Part shown: one piece after another, positions 45,788 to 54,837 of the stretch | Numbering within the stretch: position 1 is the stretch's first letter | Layout of the letters: each line of letters starts with the position of its first letter | DNA from: Suilimivivens sp964393865 | GTDB lineage: Bacteria; Bacillota; Clostridia; Lachnospirales; Lachnospiraceae | Reading direction: 5' to 3' | Length of the DNA: 64,000 bases | NCBI GenBank assembly: GCA_964393865.1 | Contig: CAYMUW010000013.1 | Span: forward strand, 1 to 64,000 | The notes under the pieces: generated by a model | The model's database searches: none | Told to the model about the DNA's origin: nothing | Seen by the model: only the letters and a program-made list of their open reading frames with translations | Translations under genes and position numbers: made by a program

Positions 45788-46864
45788 CTATCTGATCTTA
45801 TTAATATATTTCAGTACATCATCCGTATATTTTCCCAAAAACGGGCCTCCAGCCACTTGAGCAATCGTCGTATCCGGATAACATAAATTTACTTCCACGA
45901 TTGTCGGCTCGCCATCGAAACTAACACACACATCCCAAAACGCAAACCCGAAATGAGGGATACACTGATGGGCGCGTTCAACCGCCCGACATACAGCTTT
46001 ATAACAGGGAACTGCCCTTCCAGCAAACATATATCCACTGGGAATATGTTCAAACATTTGTAAATCATGATTGATCGCATAATTGCCGAATGTGCCGTTT
46101 TCTCTAATCCCAATAAAATAACGGTCATGGCCGCTATTATCAGCAAATTCTCCTGCTTGTCCAACCTTAACGAATGCTGACATAATATGAGCTTCGGTGC
46201 CAAATAGAACGCTGTTCACACGAATCGTATTAACAGAAGACTGATTCAACCTAGCAAGTTCAGGGTGCTGGCTAAGCGGAATTTGAATGACATAGTTCCT
46301 GCCATAATCGGCATCCAATTTATTTAGATCAAACGGTTTTTTCAAGAGCTTTACACCGTTCCCGGTATCTGTAAAAATAGAAGGCTTAATAACCAATGCG
46401 TCATATTGTTCCATAATCTTTTGTGCATCATTCATGGTTATCAAAGAAAATTCCTCGTTCAGGAAACGACCATTCACGTTTCGGACAACGCTCCGCACAG
46501 TCCGAACGCCGCGGATCAAATAATCAGTATATGCTTTATCGCTCCATATTCCTGCAAAAGTGTGATCATTCATCTTAGGTTTAATGATGCTCTGAAAAAC
46601 TGGCTCCGGAACAAAACGTGGATCATGTATCCCTGTTTTGCCGTAAAACAATCGATGCCATTGGAGCGGGACTTCCATTCCATATTGCGAAAAATAGGCT
46701 TTAATTTGCTGCTCCTGCTGTGCAGTCAGTTCTGGAATGGGTTCATTGCTGGACTGAATTTGATGTCTTACAATCCTCAAATCGTTCTGGATTTTACGGC
46801 GGCTAACATATTTTGCATATGAAGTTCTCATTACATTTTTGATTCTATGTTTAATCGTCAGCAT
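45788..46864 (-). CDS. Sugar-transfer-associated ATP-grasp protein (paralog 1)
   Basis: A 358-residue ATP-grasp ligase of the ATPgrasp_ST type. An N-terminal helical part covers about residues 1-110; the ATP-grasp fold has the nucleotide lysine in DALVIKPSIFT, the family hallmark SSVNTIRVNSVLFG, and the metal-binding end FWDVCVSFDGEPTIVEVNLCY. The family is predicted to join carboxylates to amines or hydroxyls in surface polymers; no substrate is proven. Start ATG lies 10-12 bases after the previous paralog's stop, with GGTGAGGTGG as ribosome site inside the end of that gene. Confidence 0.88.
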   Translation of the reverse strand: MLTIKHRIKNVMRTSYAKYVSRRKIQNDLRIVRHQIQSSNEPIPELTAQQEQQIKAYFSQYGMEVPLQWHRLFYGKTGIHDPRFVPEPVFQSIIKPKMNDHTFAGIWSDKAYTDYLIRGVRTVRSVVRNVNGRFLNEEFSLITMNDAQKIMEQYDALVIKPSIFTDTGNGVKLLKKPFDLNKLDADYGRNYVIQIPLSQHPELARLNQSSVNTIRVNSVLFGTEAHIMSAFVKVGQAGEFADNSGHDRYFIGIRENGTFGNYAINHDLQMFEHIPSGYMFAGRAVPCYKAVCRAVERAHQCIPHFGFAFWDVCVSFDGEPTIVEVNLCYPDTTIAQVAGGPFLGKYTDDVLKYINKIR

Positions 46865-46873
46865 ATAACCACC

Positions 46874-47983
46874 TCACCACGAATGGTTGCACTGACTAAG
46901 CCGCATTCTTCCAGCTTCTTTAAGGTCAGTCTTACCCCCCCCCAGTTCTGCTAAAAGTTCTTGATATATCGGCCATTTCCCGATCTGATCTGTCACCTGC
47001 GTAACATCATGGTCAGCAGATTTATTCCCTTCAATCACAATGACTTGTCCATCTGCTCCGATGGCAATGTCCCAGCCTGTGTAATGAATTCCTGGAACAA
47101 CATGGGCAGCTTTTTTCACTGTCTCAACTATTTTTTCCCAATTTGGAATTTGAAATCCCACAATAGGTTTTCCAGAATCGGGATGCGTAACGTAACGCAC
47201 AAAATCTCTGTCAATTCCCGTTGTCTTTACAATTCCCGTTTCTATGTCGATCAAGGCCGCAATCCCGTGAAAATGGAAATTATCTACAGTGTACCCTTTT
47301 CTCCCCAGGCGCAGCACCGCAGCCGTAATCTTAACAGAACCGTCCGCTTTTAAGAAGGTTACAACACGCAGCGTGTTAACGGAGGTATCGTTAAAAGCAG
47401 CCATCTCGTGATTTTGTTCCACAACTTCTTCCATTAACACCTGTGACGCCTGATAATCCTGATAAAGCGCTTCGTATTGAAGTTCTCCGTCATCGACAAG
47501 GATGCCTGCGCCAATGCCGTACGAGCCCTCCTCCGGCTTCACAAAGACCTTGTGGTGTCGCTGGATAAAATGCTGGAATTCATCAAAACTACAGGATGTA
47601 ACATCCAGCCACTCTCTGCCAAGATATGCGGAGAACATTTCATTAAACTCCGCCTTCCTGTCAAAAACATGAAAAAGAGCGTCGTCGTTGCACTCTCTCA
47701 GGATTTTTCTTGCTTCGCCGCGGCACACAAACTTCCTACGCTCCGGTTTGCTTTTCCAGTAAAAACCGTACTGCAAATAGTCGATCAACTGAATTCCGTG
47801 CAGCTTTGTCTCCAAAAAGTAATCAAGATTGATACCAATCTTCTTCCATAAAGTCAAATCTGGAGAAATTGCCCATTCGATCCCATCGTTAATCTGCTTA
47901 ATATTTGATATTCGCTGTTGAAACCAATTAGGTTTTGTTGAAAAACTGTTATTTTTTTCCAATGTCTTCATTTTGATCACCAT
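46874..47983 (-). CDS. Sugar-transfer-associated ATP-grasp protein (paralog 2), with poly-G near the 3' end
   Basis: A 369-residue ATPgrasp_ST protein: KVFVKPEEGSYGIGAGIL is the ATP lysine region, DTSVNTLRVVTFL the hallmark, and GWDIAIGADGQVIVIEGNKSAD the metal site. A run of nine G lies about 20 codons before the stop. As given, the tail is GGGKTDLKEAGRMRL and the stop is 9 bases before the next start. One G more would end the protein right after the tract; one less would give a different 26-residue tail overlapping the next start codon. The ATG of MKTLEKN, 5 codons in, is the likely start. Confidence 0.87.
   Translation of the reverse strand: MVIKMKTLEKNNSFSTKPNWFQQRISNIKQINDGIEWAISPDLTLWKKIGINLDYFLETKLHGIQLIDYLQYGFYWKSKPERRKFVCRGEARKILRECNDDALFHVFDRKAEFNEMFSAYLGREWLDVTSCSFDEFQHFIQRHHKVFVKPEEGSYGIGAGILVDDGELQYEALYQDYQASQVLMEEVVEQNHEMAAFNDTSVNTLRVVTFLKADGSVKITAAVLRLGRKGYTVDNFHFHGIAALIDIETGIVKTTGIDRDFVRYVTHPDSGKPIVGFQIPNWEKIVETVKKAAHVVPGIHYTGWDIAIGADGQVIVIEGNKSADHDVTQVTDQIGKWPIYQELLAELGGGKTDLKEAGRMRLSQCNHSW
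46935..46943 (-). repeat. Poly-G tract (G9) in ATP-grasp paralog 2
   Basis: Nine C on the plus strand, nine G in the coding sense. Slippage changes the C-terminus of paralog 2 and the spacing to the next gene. Confidence 0.9.
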
Positions 47984-47994
47984 CCCTTATAAAA

Positions 47995-49181
47995 CTAAAT
48001 GGCATGATCGTTTCCGATGAATCGATCCGCCGTTGTCTTTGCCCTCAGAAACTCGTTCGCATCTGCAAATTCTTCGTTATCGCTGACTGGGGAAACCGTT
48101 ATATATCCTTGTTCATTTTCTTCTGCGTGAAGCAACGAAAATGTCATCCTGCTGAAAAGCGTCCTGCCATCCGTATCCCTTTTCAGATATAAATTTAGAA
48201 CTACCGAATACTCTGGCGCATATTCATGCGTGACATAATCCGCACTGGGGGACATATTTACACTTCCCAAAGAATACGCACGAATTTGTCCATCCTTTAC
48301 ATCAACACGCTGTACAACATGGGGATGATTCCCAATGATAGCATCTGCATATGGTTCAAGCAAATCATAAAGCTGAATACTATGTTTTCCCGGCTCCGCA
48401 TTAAATTGCCCGCCGCAATGAACACAGGCAACTACAAAATCGCTTTCTCTTCGGGCAGCCTTCAACAGCTCAATCGCCCATTCAATCTGCGGCATATCAC
48501 GGGAATCGATGTCCTCATTATCAGTCCTTGCCTTGACCAGCTTTACACCTTTTTTGCGTTTCCTGTTGGCCTTTATTTCCTTAAGCTGTTCCATCGGCAA
48601 AACGTATTTCAGCAGGTTTTTCAACATATTCCCGGACGAAAATGCTCTGTAGCTTCGAAGCTGATTGACCAGTACCCATTCTTTTCGGGGATGCGCCGTT
48701 CCATTTGCACGATTGTTCATGCAATCGGTAAGAGACACAAAAGCGACCTTGACCCCGGCGATTTCCCGAATCAGGAATCGCTCCTGAATCGGCACATCGC
48801 TTTTGTATGTTCCAGTGTGGTCTATTTGCAGCTCATCCAACAGATCTATCGTTCTTTTCAGGCCAGAGCTTCCACAGTCAAGGCAGTGGTTATTTGCTGT
48901 CGTCACCATACTGATTGCGGCTGACTTTATAGCATAAAGCAACTCATCCGGACTATTATAGGTTAATACCCCCCCGGATTATAGCCAAATTCTGCCCCAG
49001 CACATACAGTTTCCAGGTTTCCGACCACATAATCTGAATCAGCCAAAACGGATTTTAGCGCCCGCAGTGAAGATTCAAAGTCAAAGGCGCCATCCGATTG
49101 CTTCGACGCTTTCAGCATGGGACGATCACAAGTAATATCTCCCAAAAAACTCAGCTTGATTTCATTCATAACATGATCCAT
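47995..49181 (-). CDS. capA: CapA-family protein, frame broken at a G7 tract
   Basis: Two frames make one CapA (PGA_cap metallophosphatase-fold) protein. The first (49181-48963) has KLSFLGDITCDRP, DSDYVVGNLET and ends NPGGY-stop; the second (to 47995) goes on with NSPDELLYAIKSAAISM, TTANNHCLDCG, VACVHCGGQF and IGNHPHVVQ. With eight instead of seven G at 48969-48975 they join as NPGGVLTYNSPDELL and give a 395-residue protein of normal length. No signal peptide is visible. CapA is needed for poly-gamma-glutamate-type capsules, though its precise role is unclear. Typed CDS because the break is a single unit of a homopolymer. Confidence 0.85.
48969..48975 (-). repeat. Poly-G tract (G7) in capA
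   Basis: Seven C on the plus strand. The capA reading frame is lost exactly here; G8 restores it. Confidence 0.9.
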
Positions 49182-49187
49182 AATCTC

Positions 49188-50327
49188 TCATCCGTTCACT
49201 AATTCATTCCAGCGCTGTTTTAGCCCCCCGTAAGTATCCTGCGGGCCTCCAATTTCCCAATCATCATTCCCTTCCAGCAGTGCAGGGCCATCTTCCGTCA
49301 ATACCACATCCCATCCAATAGACTGCAGTTCGTAAAACTGACGATGGGCAGCAGACACAAGCTCCACAGTTTCTTTCCAGTACGGCAGCTGATATCCTTC
49401 AAATTGAATTCCGCTTAATGGGTGTTCCTCCATCTTCACTCCAAAGGAATCATGCGGAAAGCCATACTTCATAAGCTGCCCTGTTTGCAAATCGACGCCA
49501 ACCCCAAGGCCACCCTTGGCACGATTATCCACAAAAGAATCTGCCGAAACACTTAACCGAAGGAATGCGGAGAAAACACCAACCGCTCCGCTCTTTCCTT
49601 TAATTGTAACAATGCGAATTGTATTGACGCTTCTGGTGCCAAAAGCGCAAAGAGCAGAGTGCTGCTTGACAACATTCTGTACAATAATGTTCTTTTTGCG
49701 GATGCTGCGCACAAAATCCTCTTTTGTGTATTCATGGTCATCCGCAAACACAACCCCGTTTTTTACCTTGACCAGCATGACGCCGTCAGCGCACTCACCG
49801 TCAAGGATTTTATACACGAACACGCTATCCTCAATCAGGAGGCTATCCACTGACGTCCATTTTTCTTCCTGACATAAGAAAGCTTCCCCATTACTAAGCA
49901 GCGCTACAGTCTGTATCACAGACTTTCTTCCAATGGTAGACGCCAGATATGCTGCAAACGCATATTTATCCCGAAGCAGGACAATGTAATTATAATTGCC
50001 CGAGATCGTCATTTTTAGGGATTGATTTCCCTTATTGCGCATAGCGCAAAAATCCCGATGGCTGATAAAATCATCTGCATTCCGGTATCCTCTGATATCC
50101 AATCCATAACTTGTATAAAACGTGTTCAGTTCGTGATATCTGCAAAGCCACCGGAAGTTATCCATCCACATCTCTTTTCTGGTTTTTCGATCCAGCTCAG
50201 GATAGTAAGTCGGCTTACCAATCATCCTTGAAATGGCTAGTAATCGCTTGGGAAACAATAAGAAATCCTTCACGTTTCTAACTATATGGTCCATTCGTGT
50301 ATAAGTTTTATATACCAGGCCAGCCAT
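49188..50327 (-). CDS. Sugar-transfer-associated ATP-grasp protein (paralog 3)
   Basis: A 379-residue ATPgrasp_ST protein. The hallmark is TRSVNTIRIVTIKG, the metal end GWDVVLTEDGPALLEGNDDWE, and VDNRAKGGLGVGVDL the central loop. The lysine that usually binds ATP in the first subdomain is less clear than in the others: residues read ILLRDKYAFAAYLAS and DSLLIEDSVFV, so this copy may have a changed nucleotide site. Its C-terminus contains a G6 run (49224-49229), in frame. The stop is 7 bases before the capA start. Confidence 0.85.
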   Translation of the reverse strand: MAGLVYKTYTRMDHIVRNVKDFLLFPKRLLAISRMIGKPTYYPELDRKTRKEMWMDNFRWLCRYHELNTFYTSYGLDIRGYRNADDFISHRDFCAMRNKGNQSLKMTISGNYNYIVLLRDKYAFAAYLASTIGRKSVIQTVALLSNGEAFLCQEEKWTSVDSLLIEDSVFVYKILDGECADGVMLVKVKNGVVFADDHEYTKEDFVRSIRKKNIIVQNVVKQHSALCAFGTRSVNTIRIVTIKGKSGAVGVFSAFLRLSVSADSFVDNRAKGGLGVGVDLQTGQLMKYGFPHDSFGVKMEEHPLSGIQFEGYQLPYWKETVELVSAAHRQFYELQSIGWDVVLTEDGPALLEGNDDWEIGGPQDTYGGLKQRWNELVNG

Positions 50328-50342
50328 TTTATTCCCCTCCGA

Positions 50343-51302
50343 TCACTTTTTTCTGTTTTGGAAGTCATTGATACGCTGATCAAGAATTTCGCCTTCACAA
50401 ATAGGCAGCGCATTGCGCAGTACCGGATCAGGCCGTCCCTCAATCAGCTGATCGATATATTTGCATACCTCCTCTGAAATACCACGGCTGGCTGTCTTGT
50501 AAAACAAAGAAGGCGTATGATCCACAACATAATGCATTACACCGTCAACCATATAGGTGGGCTCATCAATTGTGGTAGGTATACTGGTTTCAATCGCGCC
50601 TCCACGGTCACAGCTGATATCGATAATCAACGAATTTGGCTTCATCCGCTTCAAGTCTTCTTTATAGATAATATGATCCCGCCGGCCGGTATCCCACAGC
50701 AGAGCATTGACCACAACATGGTATTGCCCAAGTTCTTCCCGGAACAACTGCTCCGTTTTTCTGTTGTAAACCGTAACCTCGGCGCTCAGGCAGGTAAGAA
50801 TACGCAGTGCTCCACTCGCCACATTCCCTCTTCCAATCAACGCGACTTTCGTATTGTAAGGCATCTCGCCGTAGCACTGGAATGCGTGCATAATTGCAGC
50901 TTCTCCCGCCATCTCATTGTTGCGCCAAAAGGTATGCCTACCCTGATGAAACATATCTTCCCACACATAAGCCGTCAATTTCCCATGGATCAGTTTATCT
51001 GTAATATCACGATTTTGAACTGCATGAACCCAGCCAAACAACGTCTGTTCATACAGTTGCTCAAGGTATTCAGCGTCGCCTATTTTCGGATCACATATGA
51101 TATCCTTCTGTAAAATTTCTTCTCTCGTCGCTATTTTTGCTCCACGGCTGACAAAATCTTCATCGGAATATCCGAGTACTTCTCCATATCCGTATTCAAA
51201 ATATAAGCAGTCCGGGTGTTTAATCCTATCCAGATGCTCAGGGACAAGCGCTCTTCGCAGCTCATTTTCTTTCCTGCTGATTGGGAAACCCACTGTCTTC
51301 AT
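50343..51302 (-). CDS. N5-(carboxyethyl)ornithine synthase-like dehydrogenase
   Basis: About 319 residues from MKTVGFPISRKENE, with GAGGAGG just upstream. It belongs to the alanine dehydrogenase superfamily; the NAD loop is KVALIGRGNVASGALRIL, and IDISCDRGGAIETS and VDHTPSLFYKTAS are close to known N5-(L-1-carboxyethyl)-L-ornithine synthase, which reductively couples pyruvate to the side-chain amine of ornithine using NADPH. Substrate could equally be lysine or another diamine acid. Set between two ATP-grasp genes, its product is a likely building block for them. Confidence 0.87.
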   Translation of the reverse strand: MKTVGFPISRKENELRRALVPEHLDRIKHPDCLYFEYGYGEVLGYSDEDFVSRGAKIATREEILQKDIICDPKIGDAEYLEQLYEQTLFGWVHAVQNRDITDKLIHGKLTAYVWEDMFHQGRHTFWRNNEMAGEAAIMHAFQCYGEMPYNTKVALIGRGNVASGALRILTCLSAEVTVYNRKTEQLFREELGQYHVVVNALLWDTGRRDHIIYKEDLKRMKPNSLIIDISCDRGGAIETSIPTTIDEPTYMVDGVMHYVVDHTPSLFYKTASRGISEEVCKYIDQLIEGRPDPVLRNALPICEGEILDQRINDFQNRKK

Positions 51303-51338
51303 AAAAATACCTCCTCGTACAACCGCCAATATTCCCTA

Positions 51339-52436
51339 TCAGTCAAACGCGCCTTCCAACGTTCGGTCAATGAACACGTCCTTTAACACTTCGTCGGTCA
51401 AATCTCCAAACGTCGGACCGCTTCCATTCTGATTTGATTCAGGCGTCATATTGATTTCAATAAATACTGGTTCTCCATCACGTCCAATTGCAAAATCCCA
51501 GCCAATAATGTTGAGTTGCGGCAGCTTTAGATGCTCTCTCTTAATGAGTGCCACCACCTTATCATAGCTTGGGACAACAATATCTTTAAACTTCAAGCCA
51601 CAGGGATGCTCATATGCCCAGCCATCCTTCTTACTTACCGCCCGCTCACTCAACCGACCATCGCTGTTTATATTGCAAGCATAGCCTCCTGAAGAATAGT
51701 TATCCACCCGGGCATCGCCGCTTCCCATTCTCAGCTGGGCAGATAAAATATGTACTTCGCCCTTAAAGAAAAATGACATAACTCTCAGCGTGTTCACTGA
51801 TGCTGCGTGAATCCTTGCTAAATCTTCATGCTGATCCACAAGCTCCTGTACAATAAAATTGAATTTAAAATCCTTGAATAACTTCCTAATGCAATCCTCA
51901 GTTGCCTCGCCTTTTTCAAAAACCTGAATATTGCGGCCTCCAGAAGAATAGGTGGAAAACTTAATAATAAATCGTTCCGCTTCATAGCACCGCCTGACAG
52001 CTTCCTCTTCGGTAATCAGGTTCTGATTTTCTCCATAAAAACGCCCGGCTGAATTTTTAGCAATTGTCCTCGGCCGTTTTAAATGCGGAAACAAAATATC
52101 ATACGCACATTTATCGGCATATGCCCTGCCCCAAATCAGGTTATTGAAATATCGATAAATATTTTTCTCCCAGACCGTATCGGGAATATAACGCGGATCA
52201 AACGCAGTTTTCCCATCACAGTACATCTGATACCAGTACTTTTTAGGCTTCATATGGTACTGCTTCCAGTATTTAACAACCACCTCGTTATACTCACGTT
52301 GGCTGCCTTTATAGCCGCCATGCAAGGCTTTCAGCCGTTTTCTGGCTGCCAATTGAAGTTTCAAAATTTTACGAAAATACCGCGCTTTCACATATAAGCG
52401 ATCGATCAAAATACCCGCCGATTTCCTTTTCTGCAT
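51339..52436 (-). CDS. Sugar-transfer-associated ATP-grasp protein (paralog 4)
   Basis: A 365-residue ATPgrasp_ST protein. ERFIIKFSTYSSGGRNIQVF carries the ATP lysine, AASVNTLRVMSFF the hallmark, VDNYSSGGYACNIN the central loop and GWDFAIGRDGEPVFIEINMTPE the metal ligands. GGAGGGG precedes the ATG. All sites look intact. It starts 44 bases after the fumarase alpha stop and is followed by the carboxyethyl-ornithine synthase gene. Confidence 0.88.
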   Translation of the reverse strand: MQKRKSAGILIDRLYVKARYFRKILKLQLAARKRLKALHGGYKGSQREYNEVVVKYWKQYHMKPKKYWYQMYCDGKTAFDPRYIPDTVWEKNIYRYFNNLIWGRAYADKCAYDILFPHLKRPRTIAKNSAGRFYGENQNLITEEEAVRRCYEAERFIIKFSTYSSGGRNIQVFEKGEATEDCIRKLFKDFKFNFIVQELVDQHEDLARIHAASVNTLRVMSFFFKGEVHILSAQLRMGSGDARVDNYSSGGYACNINSDGRLSERAVSKKDGWAYEHPCGLKFKDIVVPSYDKVVALIKREHLKLPQLNIIGWDFAIGRDGEPVFIEINMTPESNQNGSGPTFGDLTDEVLKDVFIDRTLEGAFD

Positions 52437-52479
52437 ATTTACCCCTCCATGCTCTTTTCTTCACTGTTGCTTTTCCGTG

Positions 52480-53337
52480 CTACAGTTCCACGCTCGCCAC
52501 TCTTGGCTCAAAGCAACAACAAGGCCTCAGACACACGATCCTGACACCGCTGGCCCGCTGTGGACCGACCTTCAAGAATGTCGCAATCACAGAGACATCT
52601 CCGCCTAAACCCAATGATCCAATGTGCGCCTCATTGACCTTACTTGTGATTCCCTGTTCCAATTCACTCTGCGCATCGTAATTTCCATGTACTTGGGCTT
52701 CCATCATCATTGCTGCGGCCTCATAATGAGATCTGCCGATACCAACTGCCAGAGTACACGGTGAGCAGCCAAGCTGTGATACTGCCTCTTTTGCCCAGGA
52801 AACAATTTCATCCACGACGACATCTACACTGTGTTTATGGAACACTCTGTAATCCTTACCTCTGATAGCGGGGCCTCCGCCTTCCATCATGACATATACA
52901 CGGATTACATCTTCCTCAATATTTCGAATCTGAATCGGCGCAGCGAGCAGTGCGCCCGAGTCCTTGTCAAGCCCACCGGACTGATCAATCCGCTGCTCAT
53001 CATTTCCTTTGATCGCCATAGGGCGTCCTGGAAGCGTCCGCAGTCCTTGTGCAATCCCTTCCTGGATTGCTTCCATCATCTCTCCACTCACAGCCCTGTT
53101 TTTACCAACTTCCAGATACACATGAGGGATACCGGTATCATCACATAACGGGCTCCTGTTCTTAGCTGCAGTCTCTGCGTTCTCTATAATCTGCTCCATC
53201 ACCCATTTAGACTGCGGATTACTTTCCTTCACAATTGCACGCTGATATGCCCTGATTTTGCTTTCACTAAAGGTAGAGCCGGCCGTCACAAGTGTCCGCG
53301 CCACAGCATCAACAATTTTCTGATATGTATCGACCAT
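52480..53337 (-). CDS. Fumarase/tartrate dehydratase-type alpha subunit
   Basis: A 285-residue class I hydro-lyase N-terminal subunit. Iron-sulfur cysteines are in SPLCDDTGIPH and QLGCSPCTLAVGIG, with a third candidate in the cysteine-rich tail CLRPCCCFEP. GGLDKDSGALLAAP and GGGPAIRGKDYRVF are typical of the split fumarase/L-tartrate dehydratase. Substrate cannot be told. It overlaps the end of the acyltransferase gene by 29 bases, and its beta partner is on the far side of that gene, an unusual order. It may act on a 2-hydroxy diacid made for the polymer. Confidence 0.85.
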   Translation of the reverse strand: MVDTYQKIVDAVARTLVTAGSTFSESKIRAYQRAIVKESNPQSKWVMEQIIENAETAAKNRSPLCDDTGIPHVYLEVGKNRAVSGEMMEAIQEGIAQGLRTLPGRPMAIKGNDEQRIDQSGGLDKDSGALLAAPIQIRNIEEDVIRVYVMMEGGGPAIRGKDYRVFHKHSVDVVVDEIVSWAKEAVSQLGCSPCTLAVGIGRSHYEAAAMMMEAQVHGNYDAQSELEQGITSKVNEAHIGSLGLGGDVSVIATFLKVGPQRASGVRIVCLRPCCCFEPRVASVEL

Positions 53338-54315
53338 TCTTTCTCATTCTTCTTTCTTCTGCAATTCTGTATATCCCAACCGCAAGCAGAAACGTCCACA
53401 GCAGTGTATTAAGGGGACGCAGCCATGTCACAAGTAGGATATCCTGTATTCCTAATGCTTCAAAGCACAGATCAAAAACAGCAATCACAGCGGGATGCAG
53501 CACATAAATATAAAGACTATATTTTTCCCCGAATGCACAGAGATATTTGAGCTTTCCCTTGAAAGCATCACAGCTGCAGAGCCACAAAATCCCCGCCATC
53601 AGAATCAGTGAACTGATATGTACAGAAAACGCGCGTCCTAGAAGCGTGTACTCTATCACGCTGAAAACTGCTCCTATTCCCATGAGGAGAATCGGTATCC
53701 CATATTTCCTATTTTCCCATTTCTTCTCATACAGAATATTACCTATCAGGAAAAATGGAATACCCTCAAAAAGGAAGTTCCGGTATGCGCCAGCTGCTAT
53801 CGGGTGGCCAATGAAAAATAGGCCGTATCCAATTACAAAATGTGCAGCCAACAGGATCGCTGCCACAACCATTTTGTATTTCATCCAGTCCAGCTTGATC
53901 GCAACTGCCATGGACAAATAAACGTAAATGAGTGCAAACAGGAACCACATCTGTCCGGAAATAAAAACCGGTGAATTGAATATAATAAAAGATGCTATAT
54001 TGAACAACGTGAATTCCTTTTGTATGTACTCAATTAACCCCCCCGGATCAAATTTTCAATCAGAGCTATTGGAATGTATAACGCAACCGCCCACGCTGTA
54101 ATCTGTGCCACATGCTTTGCTTTCCTCATGCAGTCCTCGATGGTATACTTCCTGAAAAAATAGCCGGATACTACAAAGAAAAAAGGAGTAGCCCATCTGG
54201 AAAGTGCTTGAACAGTCGTTCCAAATGTTCCCGGAAACGCGCAATGGATGAACACAATCAAGATGCATGCAATTCCCTTAAAGGCATCAAAGGTTTTGTT
54301 CCTTGCACTGCTCAT
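53309..54315 (-). CDS. Acyltransferase family 3 membrane protein, frame broken at a G7 tract
   Basis: Two frames make one acyltransferase-3 protein. The first (from ATG 54315) has NKTFDAFKGIACILIVFIHC with the catalytic-type histidine and ends ENLIRGG-stop; the second continues with helices from FTLFNIASFIIF to FLLAVGIYRIAE. With eight instead of seven G at 54038-54044 they join as LIRGGLIEYIQKEF, giving about 335 residues and ten helices, the normal size. It would O-acylate the polymer. The ATG shares a base with the stop of the fumarase beta gene (TGATG), so the two are coupled. Confidence 0.83.
54038..54044 (-). repeat. Poly-G tract (G7) in the acyltransferase gene
   Basis: Seven C on the plus strand at the exact point where the acyltransferase frame breaks; G8 restores it. 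Confidence 0.9.
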
Positions 54316-54818
54316 CAGTAGATGCTCCTCCCCTTCGCGGCTGCTATTATTACAGGATAGTCCGACACTTTTACACGGTACAAAGCCTCCATGCCAAGCT
54401 CCGGATGGGCTACACATATCCTCTCGCTTGTTTTACTTTCCAGCAATGCCGTAACCGGTGGAATAACAGCATATATGGCATTCAATTTTGCCAGTGCCTG
54501 CACTGTTTCATCTTTAATCTTGCCTTTGCCAAGGTGTATTTTTATACAAGCATGCTGGGAAAGCGGAATCATACTGGCTTCGATTTCCAGCTTGTTGCTG
54601 CTGGTCGGGCCGACACCCGCAGGACTGACTGCCGTATGAAAAATCACGCTTCCTTTTAAATCAATGCTCTCATCCAAAGTACCGCTTTTAACTTCATCTA
54701 CAATCTTTGGAAGCACCGCATCTCTCCCGCAGAAAATATATCCAGACAAATAAACCATATCCCCAACATCTAATGAGGCTGTTTCACCCTCTGTTAATGG
54801 GGTACATAGCTTTTTCAT
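54315..54818 (-). CDS. Fumarase/tartrate dehydratase-type beta subunit
   Basis: A 167-residue C-terminal hydro-lyase subunit from MKKLCTPLTEGE, with TGAGGT 8 bases before the ATG. VYLSGYIFCGRDAVLPKI, FHTAVSPAGVGPTSSNK and the end are typical of the beta chain of two-subunit class I fumarases. It should work with the alpha chain encoded about 980 bases downstream, past the acyltransferase gene. It follows the C-C lyase gene by about 20 bases. Confidence 0.87.
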   Translation of the reverse strand: MKKLCTPLTEGETASLDVGDMVYLSGYIFCGRDAVLPKIVDEVKSGTLDESIDLKGSVIFHTAVSPAGVGPTSSNKLEIEASMIPLSQHACIKIHLGKGKIKDETVQALAKLNAIYAVIPPVTALLESKTSERICVAHPELGMEALYRVKVSDYPVIIAAAKGRSIY

Positions 54819-54837
54819 ATCGTTTACCTCACATTTC

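Noticed and set aside
49224..49229. G6 run near the end of ATP-grasp paralog 3 as a switch
   Set aside because: In frame and only six bases; it may be a precursor, but there is no evidence for switching.
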